DNA of 64,000 nt from Sphingobium sp. CAP-1 (GCF_009720145.1 NZ_CP046252.1:434001-498000), one strand, 5' to 3'. Counted from the first letter of the stretch, positions 50,904 to 59,350 are shown. Numbers and translations: made by a program. The notes: generated from the letters alone by a model not told the origin.

Positions 50904-52679
50904 TCAGCCGCGCGAGCGGGGCGGACCCTTGCGCGGGCCGCCGGCGCCAGCACCCTTGAACGGGCGCGGGCTGTGCGGACGCCCGCCGCCGGGGCCGCCA
51001 CGGGGCGGGCCGCTGCGGTTGGGCCGCGCGTCGTTGGAAGGGCGCAACTGGCGCCGATTTTCCCGCGCTTCCTCGCGCGGTGCGCCGTCGATCATCTCGA
51101 ACGCAACGTCCGCACCCTCGTCATTGGCTTCGCCGCTGCGCTTCACCGCCGCGATGAACTTCGACGCGATGGCGCGCGGGATTTCGAACATCGTCTCGTT
51201 CGTCGTGATGCGGATCGCGCCGATATCCTGACGCGACACATGACCGCGACGGCAGATCAGCGGCAATATCCAGCGCGGATCGGCATTTTGCCGCCGGCCG
51301 ATGTCCATGCGGAACCACTGGGTATCCTCGAACCCCGGACGCGGCCCGTCGCGGCGGGCGGGCGCTTCGCTGCCGTCCAGCAGCTCCTCCGGCGCGGGCA
51401 GGGCGGCGCGGGCGCTGCGCACCAGCATCGCCGCGATCTCCTTGGCGGATTTTTCGGCCAGCAGTTCGGCGCCCAGCGTCCAGTCGGCCTCGTCCAGTTC
51501 CGCCTTCTCCATCAGGGTCGATCGCAGGCGCAGATTATCCTGCTCCAGGATCGCTTCCTTGCTCGGCGGGGTGCCCCATTCGACCGGGATCTTCGCCCCG
51601 CGCAGCATCGATTCGACGCGGCGGCGGCGCGGATAGGGCACGATCAGCACCGCCGTCCCCTTCTTGCCGGCGCGGCCGGTGCGGCCCGACCGGTGCTGCA
51701 TCGTTTCGGCGTCGCGCGGCAGTTCGACATGGACGACCAGCGTCAGGCTGGGCAGATCGATGCCGCGCGCGGCGACATCGGTGGCGACGCAGACCCGCGC
51801 GCGCTTGTCGCGCAGTGCCTGCAACGCATGGTTGCGCTCATTCTGGCTATGTTCGCCCGACAGCGCGACGGCGGCAAAGCCGCGCTCGGTCAGGCTGCTA
51901 TGCAGGTGGCGCACATTGTCGCGCGTCGCGCAGAACAGGATCGCGGTTTCCGCCTCATGATAGCGCAGCAGGTTGACCACCGCATTTTCGATGTCCGACG
52001 GCGCGACCGTCAGCGCCTGATAGCTGATGTCGCCATGGCCGCGCTCCTCGCTCATGGTCGAAATGCGCAGCGCATCATTCTGGTAGCGCCTGGCCATCGC
52101 CACGATGGGCTTGGGCATGGTGGCGGAAAACATCATGGTGCGGCGTTCTTCGGGCGCACTGTCGAGAATGGCTTCCAGATCCTCGCGGAAACCCATGTCC
52201 AGCATCTCGTCCGCCTCGTCCAGCACCACAGTCCGCAGCGCCGACAGGTCCAGTGCGCCGCGCTCCAGATGGTCGCGCAGGCGGCCCGGCGTGCCGACCA
52301 CGATATGCGCGCCGTGCGACAGGGCGCGGCGCTCTTTTGCGGCGTCCATGCCGCCAACACAGGTCGCGATGCGGGCGCGGGCCGCGCCATAGAGCCATTC
52401 CAGCTCGCGGCTGACCTGCAACGCCAGTTCGCGCGTCGGCGCGATCACCAGCGCCATCGGCAGACCGGCCACCGGCAGGCGGTCGCCGTCACCCAGCAAT
52501 TCGCCCGCCATGGCCAGGCCGAAGGCGACGGTCTTGCCCGATCCGGTCTGTGCCGACACCAGCAGGTCGCGGCCGTGCGCTTCCGCCTGCGTCACTTCGG
52601 ACTGCACCGGGGTCAGCGCTTCATAGCCCTTGGCGGTCAGCGCCTGCGACAGAAGGGCGGGGAGATGTTCAAATGCCAT
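50904..52679 (-). CDS. deaD: DEAD-box RNA helicase with DbpA-type RNA-binding domain
   Basis: A 591-residue helicase of the DeaD/CsdA/DbpA group, acting in ribosome assembly or RNA turnover. Motifs: AQTGSGKT (I), PTRELA (Ia), LDEADEMLDMGF (II), SAT (III), TDVAARGIDLPSL (V) and HRSGRTGRAGKKG (VI). Around residues 450-525 WFRMDIGRRQNADPRWILPL and the following residues fit the DbpA RNA-binding fold. The tail is Arg/Gly/Pro-rich. ATG 52679 (MAFEHLP) is preferred; an ATG 5 codons earlier is possible. Confidence 0.92.
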   Translation of the reverse strand: MAFEHLPALLSQALTAKGYEALTPVQSEVTQAEAHGRDLLVSAQTGSGKTVAFGLAMAGELLGDGDRLPVAGLPMALVIAPTRELALQVSRELEWLYGAARARIATCVGGMDAAKERRALSHGAHIVVGTPGRLRDHLERGALDLSALRTVVLDEADEMLDMGFREDLEAILDSAPEERRTMMFSATMPKPIVAMARRYQNDALRISTMSEERGHGDISYQALTVAPSDIENAVVNLLRYHEAETAILFCATRDNVRHLHSSLTERGFAAVALSGEHSQNERNHALQALRDKRARVCVATDVAARGIDLPSLTLVVHVELPRDAETMQHRSGRTGRAGKKGTAVLIVPYPRRRRVESMLRGAKIPVEWGTPPSKEAILEQDNLRLRSTLMEKAELDEADWTLGAELLAEKSAKEIAAMLVRSARAALPAPEELLDGSEAPARRDGPRPGFEDTQWFRMDIGRRQNADPRWILPLICRRGHVSRQDIGAIRITTNETMFEIPRAIASKFIAAVKRSGEANDEGADVAFEMIDGAPREEARENRRQLRPSNDARPNRSGPPRGGPGGGRPHSPRPFKGAGAGGPRKGPPRSRG

Positions 52680-52794
52680 ATTGTTGATTTCCATCGGTAA
52701 AAGCGACCCGCCATTCCCGACGGATACAAGACCTTTCTATCTCCCGACAAAGGGGAGTTCAGGGGCAAGGTCGCGCGCCCTGATCTTTACACCA

Positions 52795-52916
52795 TCCTCC
52801 CCTGCAAGGGGAGGGGGACCGCCCGCATAGCGGGTGATGGAGGGGTGTCGCCCTTTCGATAGGCGGGCACCCCTCCGTCAGGGCTGCGCCCCGCCACCTC
52901 CCCTTTCAGGGGAGGA
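52795..52916 (-). repeat. 122-bp multi-hairpin element A2
   Basis: Starts TCCTCCCCTGCAAGGGGAGG and ends CTCCCCTTTCAGGGGAGGA, with internal CCGCCCGCATAGCGGG, GGTGTCGCCC/GGCGGGCACC-type and GGGCTGCGCCCC stems. It has the same length and layout as 4902-5023. It lies between the rplA terminator and the DEAD-box gene, 116 bp from that gene's start. Together with the terminator it explains most of the 310-bp gap. Confidence 0.9.
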
Positions 52917-52930
52917 TGATAGAAAATAAG

Positions 52931-52963
52931 AAAGCCGCCTTCCCCCGCATGGAGGGAAGGCGG
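52931..52963 (-). terminator. Terminator after rplA
   Basis: On the minus strand GCCGCCTTCCC pairs with GGGAAGGCGGC and is followed by a T-rich TTTCTTATTTT tail. It ends the rplK-rplA transcript, so rplJ and rplL do not follow here. Confidence 0.85.
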
Positions 52964-52989
52964 CCCCTTTATCACGTACCGCTAAGGGA

Positions 52990-53688
52990 TCAGATCGAGG
53001 CGACTTCCGCCACGTCGACCTTCACGCCCGGACCCATCGAGGACGACAGGGCGATCTTGCGGACATATTTGCCCTTCGAGCCCGAAGGCTTGGCCTTGAC
53101 GATCGCATCGACGAAGGCGTCGAAATTCTTGCGCAGGTCTGCGGCCGAGAAGCTCGACTTGCCCAGACCAGCGTGGATGATGCCGGCCTTTTCGACGCGG
53201 AATTCGATCTGGCCACCCTTGGCGGCCTTCACGGCTTCGGCGACGTTCGGCGTCACGGTGCCCAGCTTCGGGTTCGGCATCAGACCCTTGGGGCCAAGCA
53301 CCTTACCCAGGCGACCCACCAGACCCATCATGTCGGGGGTGGCGATCACGCGCTGGAAGTCGATGTTGCCGGCCTGGATCGATTCGAGCAGGTCCTCGGC
53401 GCCCACGATGTCGGCGCCGGCGTCGAGCGCCTGCTGGGCCTTGTCGTTGCGGGCGAACACGGCGACGCGAACGTCCTTGCCGGTGCCGGCGGGCAGGGTG
53501 ACGACGCCACGGACCATCTGGTCGGCATGACGCGGATCGACGCCCAGGTTGATCGCGATTTCGACGCTTTCGTCGAACTTGGCGGTCGCGTGGGTCTTGA
53601 TCAGGCCCAGCGCTTCGTCAACGCCGTGCAGCTTGTCCTTGTTGATCGCGGCGGCGAGAGCCTTCGCCTTCTTGGTCTGCTTTGCCAT
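52990..53688 (-). CDS. rplA: 50S ribosomal protein L1
   Basis: A 232-residue protein of the L1 stalk. VEIAINLGVDPRHADQMVRG, TLPAGTGKDVRVAVFA and GPKGLMPNPKLGTVT are diagnostic. L1 also represses its own operon in many bacteria. It starts 4 bp after the rplK stop. Confidence 0.98.
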   Translation of the reverse strand: MAKQTKKAKALAAAINKDKLHGVDEALGLIKTHATAKFDESVEIAINLGVDPRHADQMVRGVVTLPAGTGKDVRVAVFARNDKAQQALDAGADIVGAEDLLESIQAGNIDFQRVIATPDMMGLVGRLGKVLGPKGLMPNPKLGTVTPNVAEAVKAAKGGQIEFRVEKAGIIHAGLGKSSFSAADLRKNFDAFVDAIVKAKPSGSKGKYVRKIALSSSMGPGVKVDVAEVASI

Positions 53689-53692
53689 GGTC

Positions 53693-54124
53693 TTAGCCCT
53701 CCACCACGTCGAGGCCCATCGCGCGGGCGGAGCCTTCGATGATCTTCGTCGCTGCGTCGATGTCGTTCGCGTTCAGGTCAACCATCTTGGCCTGGGCGAT
53801 TTCGGCGAGCTGCGCGCGGGTGATCTTGCCGGCGACGACCTTGCCCGGTTCCTTGGAACCCGACTTCAGGTTGATCGCCTTCTTGATCAGGAAGGTGGCC
53901 GGCGGCTGCTTCGTGGTGAAGGTGAAGCTGCGGTCCGCATAGACGGTGATGATGGTGGGCAGCGGGGTGCCCTTGTCCATGCTGGCCGTCTGGGCGTTGA
54001 ACGCCTTACAGAATTCCATGATGTTCACGCCGCGCTGACCCAGGGCAGGGCCGATCGGCGGGGCGGGCTTGGCGTCTCCAGCGGGCACCTGGAGTTTGAT
54101 ATAGCCCGTAATCTTCTTGGCCAT
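53693..54124 (-). CDS. rplK: 50S ribosomal protein L11
   Basis: A 143-residue protein starting MAKKITGYIKLQVPAGDAKP, with PPIGPALGQRGVNIMEFCKA and the C-terminal rRNA-binding part INLKSGSKEPGKVVAGKITR. L11 forms the GTPase-associated centre. An in-frame ATG two codons upstream exists, but MAKKITGY is the usual start. It is followed directly by rplA. Confidence 0.98.
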   Translation of the reverse strand: MAKKITGYIKLQVPAGDAKPAPPIGPALGQRGVNIMEFCKAFNAQTASMDKGTPLPTIITVYADRSFTFTTKQPPATFLIKKAINLKSGSKEPGKVVAGKITRAQLAEIAQAKMVDLNANDIDAATKIIEGSARAMGLDVVEG

Positions 54125-54143
54125 TGTCACTCACTCTTTAGCT

Positions 54144-54208
54144 GGCGGATGTGCAGGCACATCTGCCGGTTCAAGTTTAGCGGTCGAACGGCTGTCGCAA
54201 CAACAGCC
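54144..54208 (-). promoter_or_regulatory. Two leader hairpins upstream of rplK
   Basis: GGCGGATGTG-CAGG-CACATCTGCC (54144-54167), a 10-bp stem with one mismatch, lies 19 nt before the rplK start. GGCTGT-CGCAACA-ACAGCC (54190-54208) precedes it in the transcript. L1 represses rplKA in other bacteria by binding a leader that mimics its 23S site; that this is such a site is inference. Confidence 0.45.
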
Positions 54209-54335
54209 TCCCGCACTTGGCTCCAGCCGCCCTGGGGGTGGCATGGAAGCGCGGGCCTATAGCGATGTTCGCCGGGAAAGGAAAGGGGGTCTGTCCGACC
54301 GGGTGAAAATCCCCTGTTCGACCTGTCCCTTATGC

Positions 54336-54373
54336 AAAATGGGTCGCCAACCCAAAGGCTGGCGACCCATTTT
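54336..54373 (-). terminator. Terminator after nusG
   Basis: AAAATGGGTCGCCA (54336-54349) pairs perfectly with TGGCGACCCATTTT (54360-54373). The A/T ends give a U run on the minus strand. It separates secE-nusG from rplK-rplA. Confidence 0.9.
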
Positions 54374-54393
54374 GAAACCCGTTGCCGGATGGC

Positions 54394-54930
54394 TTATTTC
54401 GACAGTTCGACCTGTTCGAAATCCAGCTCGACCGGGGTGGCGCGGCCGAAGATCGACACCGACACCTTGACCCGGTTCTTTTCGAAATCCAGTTCCTCGA
54501 CCAGGCCGTTGAAGCTGGCGAAGGGGCCGTCCAGCACCTTGACGCTGTCGCCAATCTCGTAATCGACATTGACCTTGTGCTTGGGCGCGGCCTCGGCTTC
54601 CTTCTGGGCGCCGAAATAGCGGGCGGCGTCGGCTTCGCTGATCGCCTGCGGCTTGCCGCTCGATCCCAGGAAACCCGTCACCTTGGGCGTGTTCTTGACC
54701 AGGTGATAAATGTCGTCGTTCATGCTGAGCTTGGCGAGGACATAGCCGGGCATGAACTTGCGCTCGACCTGCACCTTCTTGCCGCGCTTCACTTCGGTCA
54801 CGGTTTCGGTGGGGACTTCCACCTGCTCAACCAGTTGGGAGAGGCCCATGCGCTCGGCTTCGGACAGGATCGATTCCTTGACCTTGTTCTCGAAGCCCGA
54901 ATAGGCGTGGATGATGTACCAGCGCGCCAT
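54394..54930 (-). CDS. nusG: NusG, transcription elongation/termination factor
   Basis: A 178-residue protein: the N-terminal NGN domain (WYIIHAYSGFENKVKESI, MPGYVLAKLSMNDDIYHLVK, VTGFLGSSGKP) and the C-terminal KOW domain (GDSVKVLDGPFASFNGLVEE). It links RNA polymerase to ribosome or Rho. A perfect-stem terminator follows. It lies 30 bp downstream of secE. Confidence 0.97.
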   Translation of the reverse strand: MARWYIIHAYSGFENKVKESILSEAERMGLSQLVEQVEVPTETVTEVKRGKKVQVERKFMPGYVLAKLSMNDDIYHLVKNTPKVTGFLGSSGKPQAISEADAARYFGAQKEAEAAPKHKVNVDYEIGDSVKVLDGPFASFNGLVEELDFEKNRVKVSVSIFGRATPVELDFEQVELSK

Positions 54931-54960
54931 GTTACCGTCTTAAACTCCCACTCTAGCCTG

Positions 54961-55167
54961 TCAGGCCTGGCCCGCCGCGACGCCCAGCAGCCACTGGACG
55001 ATCGCGCCGAAGAAGGTGTCGATGCCGAAGAAGAAGAGGCCCAGCAGCGTCGTCATGATCACGACCATCACGCCGGTCATCACCGTCTCGCGGCCGGTCG
55101 GCCATACGATCTTCTTCGCTTCGGTCTGCACCTGATTGACGAATTCGCCGGGGGAAACCTTCGCCAT
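54961..55167 (-). CDS. secE: SecE, preprotein translocase subunit
   Basis: A 68-residue protein with the amphipathic helix VNQVQTEAKKIVWPTGRETV and one membrane helix (TGVMVVIMTTLLGLFFFGID), the short single-span form typical outside enterobacteria. ATG 55167 (MAKVSPGEF) is chosen; an upstream in-frame extension lacks the family pattern. tRNA-Trp, secE, nusG, rplK and rplA form a classic gene order. Confidence 0.95.
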   Translation of the reverse strand: MAKVSPGEFVNQVQTEAKKIVWPTGRETVMTGVMVVIMTTLLGLFFFGIDTFFGAIVQWLLGVAAGQA

Positions 55168-55340
55168 CGCCTGCCTTCTTGCACCTTGAACCAACACCAA
55201 TTCGCGAAGCAACAGTCCGCCCTCCCGATCCCGCCCTGTTTAAGCGTCCGGGGGTGCGACCGCATGCTCCGCGATCTAGCTTCGCTAAGCGCACCTGGCC
55301 GCGAACCCATGGTTTTTCAAGGGTTCGCGGCTGGTTCGCT

Positions 55341-55416
55341 TGGCAGGAGTGGAGGGACTCGAACCCACGGCATTCGGTTTTGGAGACCGACGCTCTACCA
55401 ACTGAGCTACACTCCT
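55341..55416 (-). tRNA. tRNA-Trp (CCA anticodon)
   Basis: A full cloverleaf on the minus strand: acceptor AGGAGTG/CACTCCT, D arm GCTCAGTTGGTAGAGC, anticodon stem TCGGT/ACCGA with loop CTCCAAA (anticodon CCA, plus-strand bases 55381-55383), and T arm GTGGGTTCGAGTCCCTC. The 3' CCA is encoded (55341-55343). It precedes secE as in many bacteria. Confidence 0.97.
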
Positions 55417-55479
55417 GCACCGGCCGGAGCCAGCGAAGGAGGGCGCTTTAGCGCGGGCGGTCAGGGAGGGCAAGCGCCA

Positions 55480-56397
55480 TTATGCGGCTTTTGCAATTGG
55501 CTCCGCGACTTGCGTGTCCGCGCTGGTCTGGCGCTCGGCCTCGGCGTTGATCTGCGCGCCCAGCAACACGACATAGGCCGACGCGAACAGCCACAGTTGC
55601 AGCACCACCACCGCGCCCAGCGATCCGTAGGTCTTGTTATAATTGCCGAAGGTGGCGACATAATAGGACACGCCCAGCGTCACCAGCAGCCAGAACAGAG
55701 TCGCCGTCACCGATCCCACCGTCAGCCATTGCCATTGCGCCCGTCGCCGGTTGGGGCCGAAACGGTAGATCAGGCCGAAGATGATGCTGGCCAGCAATCC
55801 GGCGCTGATCCATGTTACCGCCTTGATCGCGAACAGCGCGCCCGGTCCCCAGCCTGTCAGCCATTTTTGCAGCAGGCCGATGATCGTTGCGGTGAACACG
55901 CCCGCAACCACCACCAGCACGGCGGAAAAGGTGATGCCCATCGACACCCGGTAGAAGGCGAAGATGTTGCGCCCCTCCCGCTGTCCATAGACGATATTGA
56001 GCGCTTCCATGATCGCCGACGCCGCACGGGTCGCGCCATAGACGGCCAGCGCCAGCGCCGCGAACAGGCCGACGCCGATCGCGGGCTTGGCCGCGCTCAC
56101 CACGCCCAGCAACTGTTCGTTGATAAGGTGCGCGGCGTCGGCCGGGACCACGGTGATGATCGCCTGCATATGCCGCGCCACCAGTTGCGGATCGCCGAAC
56201 AGCCCGTAGGTCAGCGCCACCGCGCCGAACAGCGGCGCGATCGACAGAAAGGCATAATAGGCCACGCCCGCTGCCAGCAGGCCGATATGATTGGCGGAAA
56301 TCGCGGTATAGACCCGCTTCAATATTTCCCACCAGGCGCGCGGCGGGATTTTCCACGGCGCATCGACATGTACCTGCTGCGCTATTCTCTCGGCCAT
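55480..56397 (-). CDS. YihY/virulence factor BrkB family membrane protein
   Basis: A 305-residue inner-membrane protein with six hydrophobic segments. HIGLLAAGVAYYAFLSIAPL, GATRAASAIMEALNIVYGQ and YGSLGAVVVLQLWLFASAYV are the family signature. The family was once annotated as ribonuclease BN, which is not supported for this type; the function is unknown. ATG 56397 (MAERIAQQVHVDAPW) is chosen because the upstream open frame lacks family sequence. Confidence 0.9.
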   Translation of the reverse strand: MAERIAQQVHVDAPWKIPPRAWWEILKRVYTAISANHIGLLAAGVAYYAFLSIAPLFGAVALTYGLFGDPQLVARHMQAIITVVPADAAHLINEQLLGVVSAAKPAIGVGLFAALALAVYGATRAASAIMEALNIVYGQREGRNIFAFYRVSMGITFSAVLVVVAGVFTATIIGLLQKWLTGWGPGALFAIKAVTWISAGLLASIIFGLIYRFGPNRRRAQWQWLTVGSVTATLFWLLVTLGVSYYVATFGNYNKTYGSLGAVVVLQLWLFASAYVVLLGAQINAEAERQTSADTQVAEPIAKAA

Positions 56398-56462
56398 CGG
56401 CGTCCCCTGCTGTTCAGGAAGGAAAGCGCGCGAGGGGCCGCAGGGGTTCCCGGCGCGGTCCC

Positions 56463-56876
56463 TCAGCCGCCGTGATAGGGTTCGCAGGCGATGCCGTCGC
56501 CATCGCCATCCATATGCGTGCCATAGCCCGGCTGACCGCGATAGAGCGGGGCCGCGCCCGCCGCTCGCGCTTCCCGGCAACCGCGATAGGACCAGCCTGA
56601 TCCGGTTGCTGGGGCCGCGGCCTGCTTGACCGGCGGCGCGGATCGCGCAGGTGCGCCGCTATCCGGTTGCTGGCGATCCAGTTCCTCCGCCGACATGGGC
56701 TGGTCGGGACGAATCGTGTTGCGCGTCGGCCGCCATGGTGCAGGTTCGACCGATGGGGGCGCTACCTCGGACGCGCTGGTCACGGTGCGTAACGAAACGC
56801 CGCCAATGCCGCCCACGATAATTGCCGCCAGCGCCAGCTTGATCGAATAGCCCCTGCCCGTCATGCGATCGGCCAT
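56463..56876 (-). CDS. Membrane-anchored Excalibur calcium-binding protein
   Basis: A 137-residue protein. A short basic N-terminus is followed by a membrane anchor or signal (IKLALAAIIVGGIGG, about 12-26), a Pro-rich linker, and a C-terminal Excalibur domain (about 95-137). YRGCREARAAGAAPLYRGQP leads to the Ca-binding loop DGDGDGIACE. The two Cys fit the family disulfide. The periplasmic role is unknown. Confidence 0.85.
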   Translation of the reverse strand: MADRMTGRGYSIKLALAAIIVGGIGGVSLRTVTSASEVAPPSVEPAPWRPTRNTIRPDQPMSAEELDRQQPDSGAPARSAPPVKQAAAPATGSGWSYRGCREARAAGAAPLYRGQPGYGTHMDGDGDGIACEPYHGG

Positions 56877-56938
56877 AGCCCGACAGGGTAAAGGATCGGT
56901 TGCCCCTCCCTGACGCGGGCGGTCATCCGGTGCCGCCG

Positions 56939-58165
56939 TTACAGAAACGCCCCGCCCTTCATGATCCGACGCGCGCGGCCCTGCACCGGCAGCCGGTCGA
57001 ACGGGGTATTGCCCGCCGCCGCCGCCATCCTGGCGCTGTCCACGATCCACGGCGCGTCGGGATCGATGAAGATCAGGTCCGCCGCGCTGCCGGGCGCGAA
57101 GCTGCCCGCATCGACGCCCAATATCTTCGCCGGATTGGCGCTGAGCAGCGTCATCAGCCGCCCCATCGACACATATCCGTCGCGCACCAGATTGAGCGCC
57201 AGCGCCAGCAGCGTCTCGGCTCCCGCCATGCCGGGCGACGCGTCGGCGAAGGGCAGGCGCTTGTCCTCCGGCCCGCGCGGATCATGGCTGGATGTGATGA
57301 CATCGATGGTGCCGTCCGCCACCGCCGCCACGCTCGCCTGCCGGTCGCGCTCGTCGCGCAGCGGCGGGGACAGGCGGGCGAAGGTGCGGAAATCCGTCAC
57401 CGCCTGATCGTTCAGGCACAGATAGGCCGGGCTGATGCCGCATGTGACCTTCAGCCCCTCCGCTTTGGCGGCGCGGATCAGGTCGAACCCCGCGCGCGTC
57501 GTCACCAGCCGGAAATGGATCGCCGCACCGGTCTGCCGCACCAGCATCAGGTCGCGCGCGATTCCCATCGCCTCGGCACAGGCGGGCGCATGGGGCAGGC
57601 CCAGCCGCGTCGCCGTCTCGCCGCTGGTCGCCACCGCCTTCGCCGTCAGCCCGCCATCCTCGGCATGGGCGATCACCGTCAGGCCGAGGCCACTGGCATA
57701 GGACAGAACGCGCAGCATCACGCCCGAATCGGCGATCCACTGGCGCCCGGTGCCGACCGCCTTCGCGCCCGCCATCTGCATCAGGCCGATCTCGGCCATT
57801 TCCGCGCCCTTGAGGCCGCGCGTCGCCGCCGCGATCGGGTGGACCCAGAAATCGGGCTTGCCGGCCCGTGTCGCTTCGCGGATCAGCCCCACCTCGTCCA
57901 GCGGCGCGCGCTGGTCGGGCATCAGCGCCGCGCGCGTGATCCCGCCGAAATGAAAGGCTGGCTTGTCGGTGGCGAACACGCCCAGATCGATCAGGCCCGG
58001 CGCGACCACCAGCCCGCCCGCATCGATCGTCTGCGCATCGGCCGGCACGGCAATATCGCCCGCCGCGACGATCCGGTCGCCCTCGATCAGCACGACGCCC
58101 GGTGTCAGCGCCTCGCCCACCGGATCGGCCAGCCGGCCATTGATGATGGCAATTGATTTAGTCAC
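56939..58165 (-). CDS. pyrC: Dihydroorotase homologue lacking catalytic residues (PyrC'-type)
   Basis: A 408-residue amidohydrolase-fold protein next to pyrB. The metal motif D-x-H-x-H of active dihydroorotases reads D60-L-G62-V-F64 here, and the later TDHAPH segment is replaced by SSHDPRGPEDK, so the catalytic Asp is missing. HAED and a later His remain. This is the pattern of the inactive PyrC' subunits that stabilise aspartate carbamoyltransferase, for example in Pseudomonas. An active dihydroorotase should lie elsewhere. The start is GTG 58165; the longer frame reads into a repeat. Confidence 0.85.
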   Translation of the reverse strand: MTKSIAIINGRLADPVGEALTPGVVLIEGDRIVAAGDIAVPADAQTIDAGGLVVAPGLIDLGVFATDKPAFHFGGITRAALMPDQRAPLDEVGLIREATRAGKPDFWVHPIAAATRGLKGAEMAEIGLMQMAGAKAVGTGRQWIADSGVMLRVLSYASGLGLTVIAHAEDGGLTAKAVATSGETATRLGLPHAPACAEAMGIARDLMLVRQTGAAIHFRLVTTRAGFDLIRAAKAEGLKVTCGISPAYLCLNDQAVTDFRTFARLSPPLRDERDRQASVAAVADGTIDVITSSHDPRGPEDKRLPFADASPGMAGAETLLALALNLVRDGYVSMGRLMTLLSANPAKILGVDAGSFAPGSAADLIFIDPDAPWIVDSARMAAAAGNTPFDRLPVQGRARRIMKGGAFL

Positions 58166-58190
58166 GCGCGACGCATCCCAATAAAACTCC

Positions 58191-58265
58191 GTCATTCCCG
58201 CGAAGGCGGGAACCCATCTCCCGACTGTGCGATTGGAGATGGATTGCCGCCTTCGCGGCAATGAC
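58191..58265. repeat. Palindromic repeat, family C (copy 2)
   Basis: Arms GTCATTCCCGCGAAGGCGGG and CCGCCTTCGCGGCAATGAC, with CCATCTC/GAGATGG inside. It shares both ends with the copy at 12248-12335. It lies between pyrB and the pyrC-like gene. Confidence 0.9.
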
Positions 58266-58307
58266 GAGCAGGGGTGAAAGGGCAGCGCCCATCCCTGCGG
58301 CCTCTGT

Positions 58308-58367
58308 GGTCGGGATGGTCAAGACCATCCCAGAGTCCTTATCGGTCGGGATGGTCAAGACCATCCC
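58308..58367. repeat. Two identical 24-bp repeats, each holding a 9-bp inverted repeat
   Basis: Copies at 58308-58331 and 58344-58367, 36 bp apart. Each contains GGGATGGTC-AA-GACCATCCC. The second copy overlaps the end of pyrB and encodes its last residues and stop. Confidence 0.85.
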
Positions 58368-59350
58368 TCCACGCCCCGCGCGCCGCGCGTCAGCACGTCC
58401 AGGCACGCCATCCGCACCGCCACGCCCATCGCCACCTGTTCGGTGATGGCGGATCGTTCGGGATGATCGGCCACGCTGCTGCTGATCTCCACCCCCCGGT
58501 TCATCGGGCCGGGGTGCATCACCAGCGCATCGGGCTTGGCGATGGCCAGCCGTTCGGGCGTCAGGCCGTAAAGCGCATGATATTCGCGCGCCGACGGGAT
58601 GAAGGCGCCGTCCATCCGCTCATTCTGAAGCCGCAGCATCATCACCACGTCCGCGCCGTCCAGCCCTTCGTCCATCCGGGTAAAGGGCGTCGCCCCCAGC
58701 ATCTCGACTTCGGGCGGCAGCAGGGTCGGCGGGGCCACCGCGCGCACCTGCGCGCCCAGTGCGGCCAGACACAGCATGTTCGACCGCGCCACCCGGCTAT
58801 GCAGCACATCGCCGCAGATCGCGACCACCAGCCCCTCGAACCCGCCCTTGCGGCGGCGGATGGTCAGCGCGTCGAGCAAAGCCTGCGTCGGATGCTGGTG
58901 CCAGCCGTCGCCCGCGTTCAGCACCGGGCAGTCTACCTTGTCCGCGATCAGCCGCACCGCGCCCGAACTGGCATGGCGGATCACGATCACATCGGCGGCC
59001 ATGGCATTGAGCGTCATCGCCGTGTCGATCAGCGTTTCGCCCTTCTTCACGCTCGAAGTCGCCGCCGCCATATTGACCACGTCCGCGCCCAGCCGCTTGC
59101 CGGCGATCTCGAAAGACAACAGGGTGCGCGTGCTATTCTCGAAAAAGGCGTTGATCTGCGTCATCCCCGCCAGCCGGTCGTCATGCTTGCGCGCCCGGCC
59201 CTTGTTCGCCTGCGCCCAGCTTTCGGCCTCGTCCAGCAGGAAGCGGATTTCCCATGGCTTCAGATCCGCGATGGACAGAAGATGCCGGTGCGGAAACAAC
59301 GCCCGGCCGGTCAGATCGGGGGTCGCGTCGGGAATGAAGATGTCAGGCAT
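58355..59350 (-). CDS. pyrB: PyrB, aspartate carbamoyltransferase catalytic subunit
   Basis: This enzyme joins carbamoyl phosphate and aspartate in pyrimidine synthesis. The 331-residue product has FFENSTRTLLSFE (carbamoyl phosphate site), NAGDGWHQHPTQALLD, GDVLHSRVARSN and MHPGPMNRGVEI. No pyrI regulatory gene is adjacent; the PyrC'-type partner follows. ATG 59350 (MPDIFIPDATPDLTG) is chosen; a 20-codon Pro-rich upstream extension is unlikely. Confidence 0.95.
   Translation of the reverse strand: MPDIFIPDATPDLTGRALFPHRHLLSIADLKPWEIRFLLDEAESWAQANKGRARKHDDRLAGMTQINAFFENSTRTLLSFEIAGKRLGADVVNMAAATSSVKKGETLIDTAMTLNAMAADVIVIRHASSGAVRLIADKVDCPVLNAGDGWHQHPTQALLDALTIRRRKGGFEGLVVAICGDVLHSRVARSNMLCLAALGAQVRAVAPPTLLPPEVEMLGATPFTRMDEGLDGADVVMMLRLQNERMDGAFIPSAREYHALYGLTPERLAIAKPDALVMHPGPMNRGVEISSSVADHPERSAITEQVAMGVAVRMACLDVLTRGARGVEGWS

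Noticed and set aside
54382..56475. Plus-strand open frame of almost 700 codons across nusG, secE, tRNA-Trp and the YihY gene
   Set aside because: It is antisense to four certain features, including a tRNA, and has shadow-type composition.
58166..58261. N-terminal extension of the PyrC-like protein
   Set aside because: The upstream codons translate a family C repeat and do not match the protein family.
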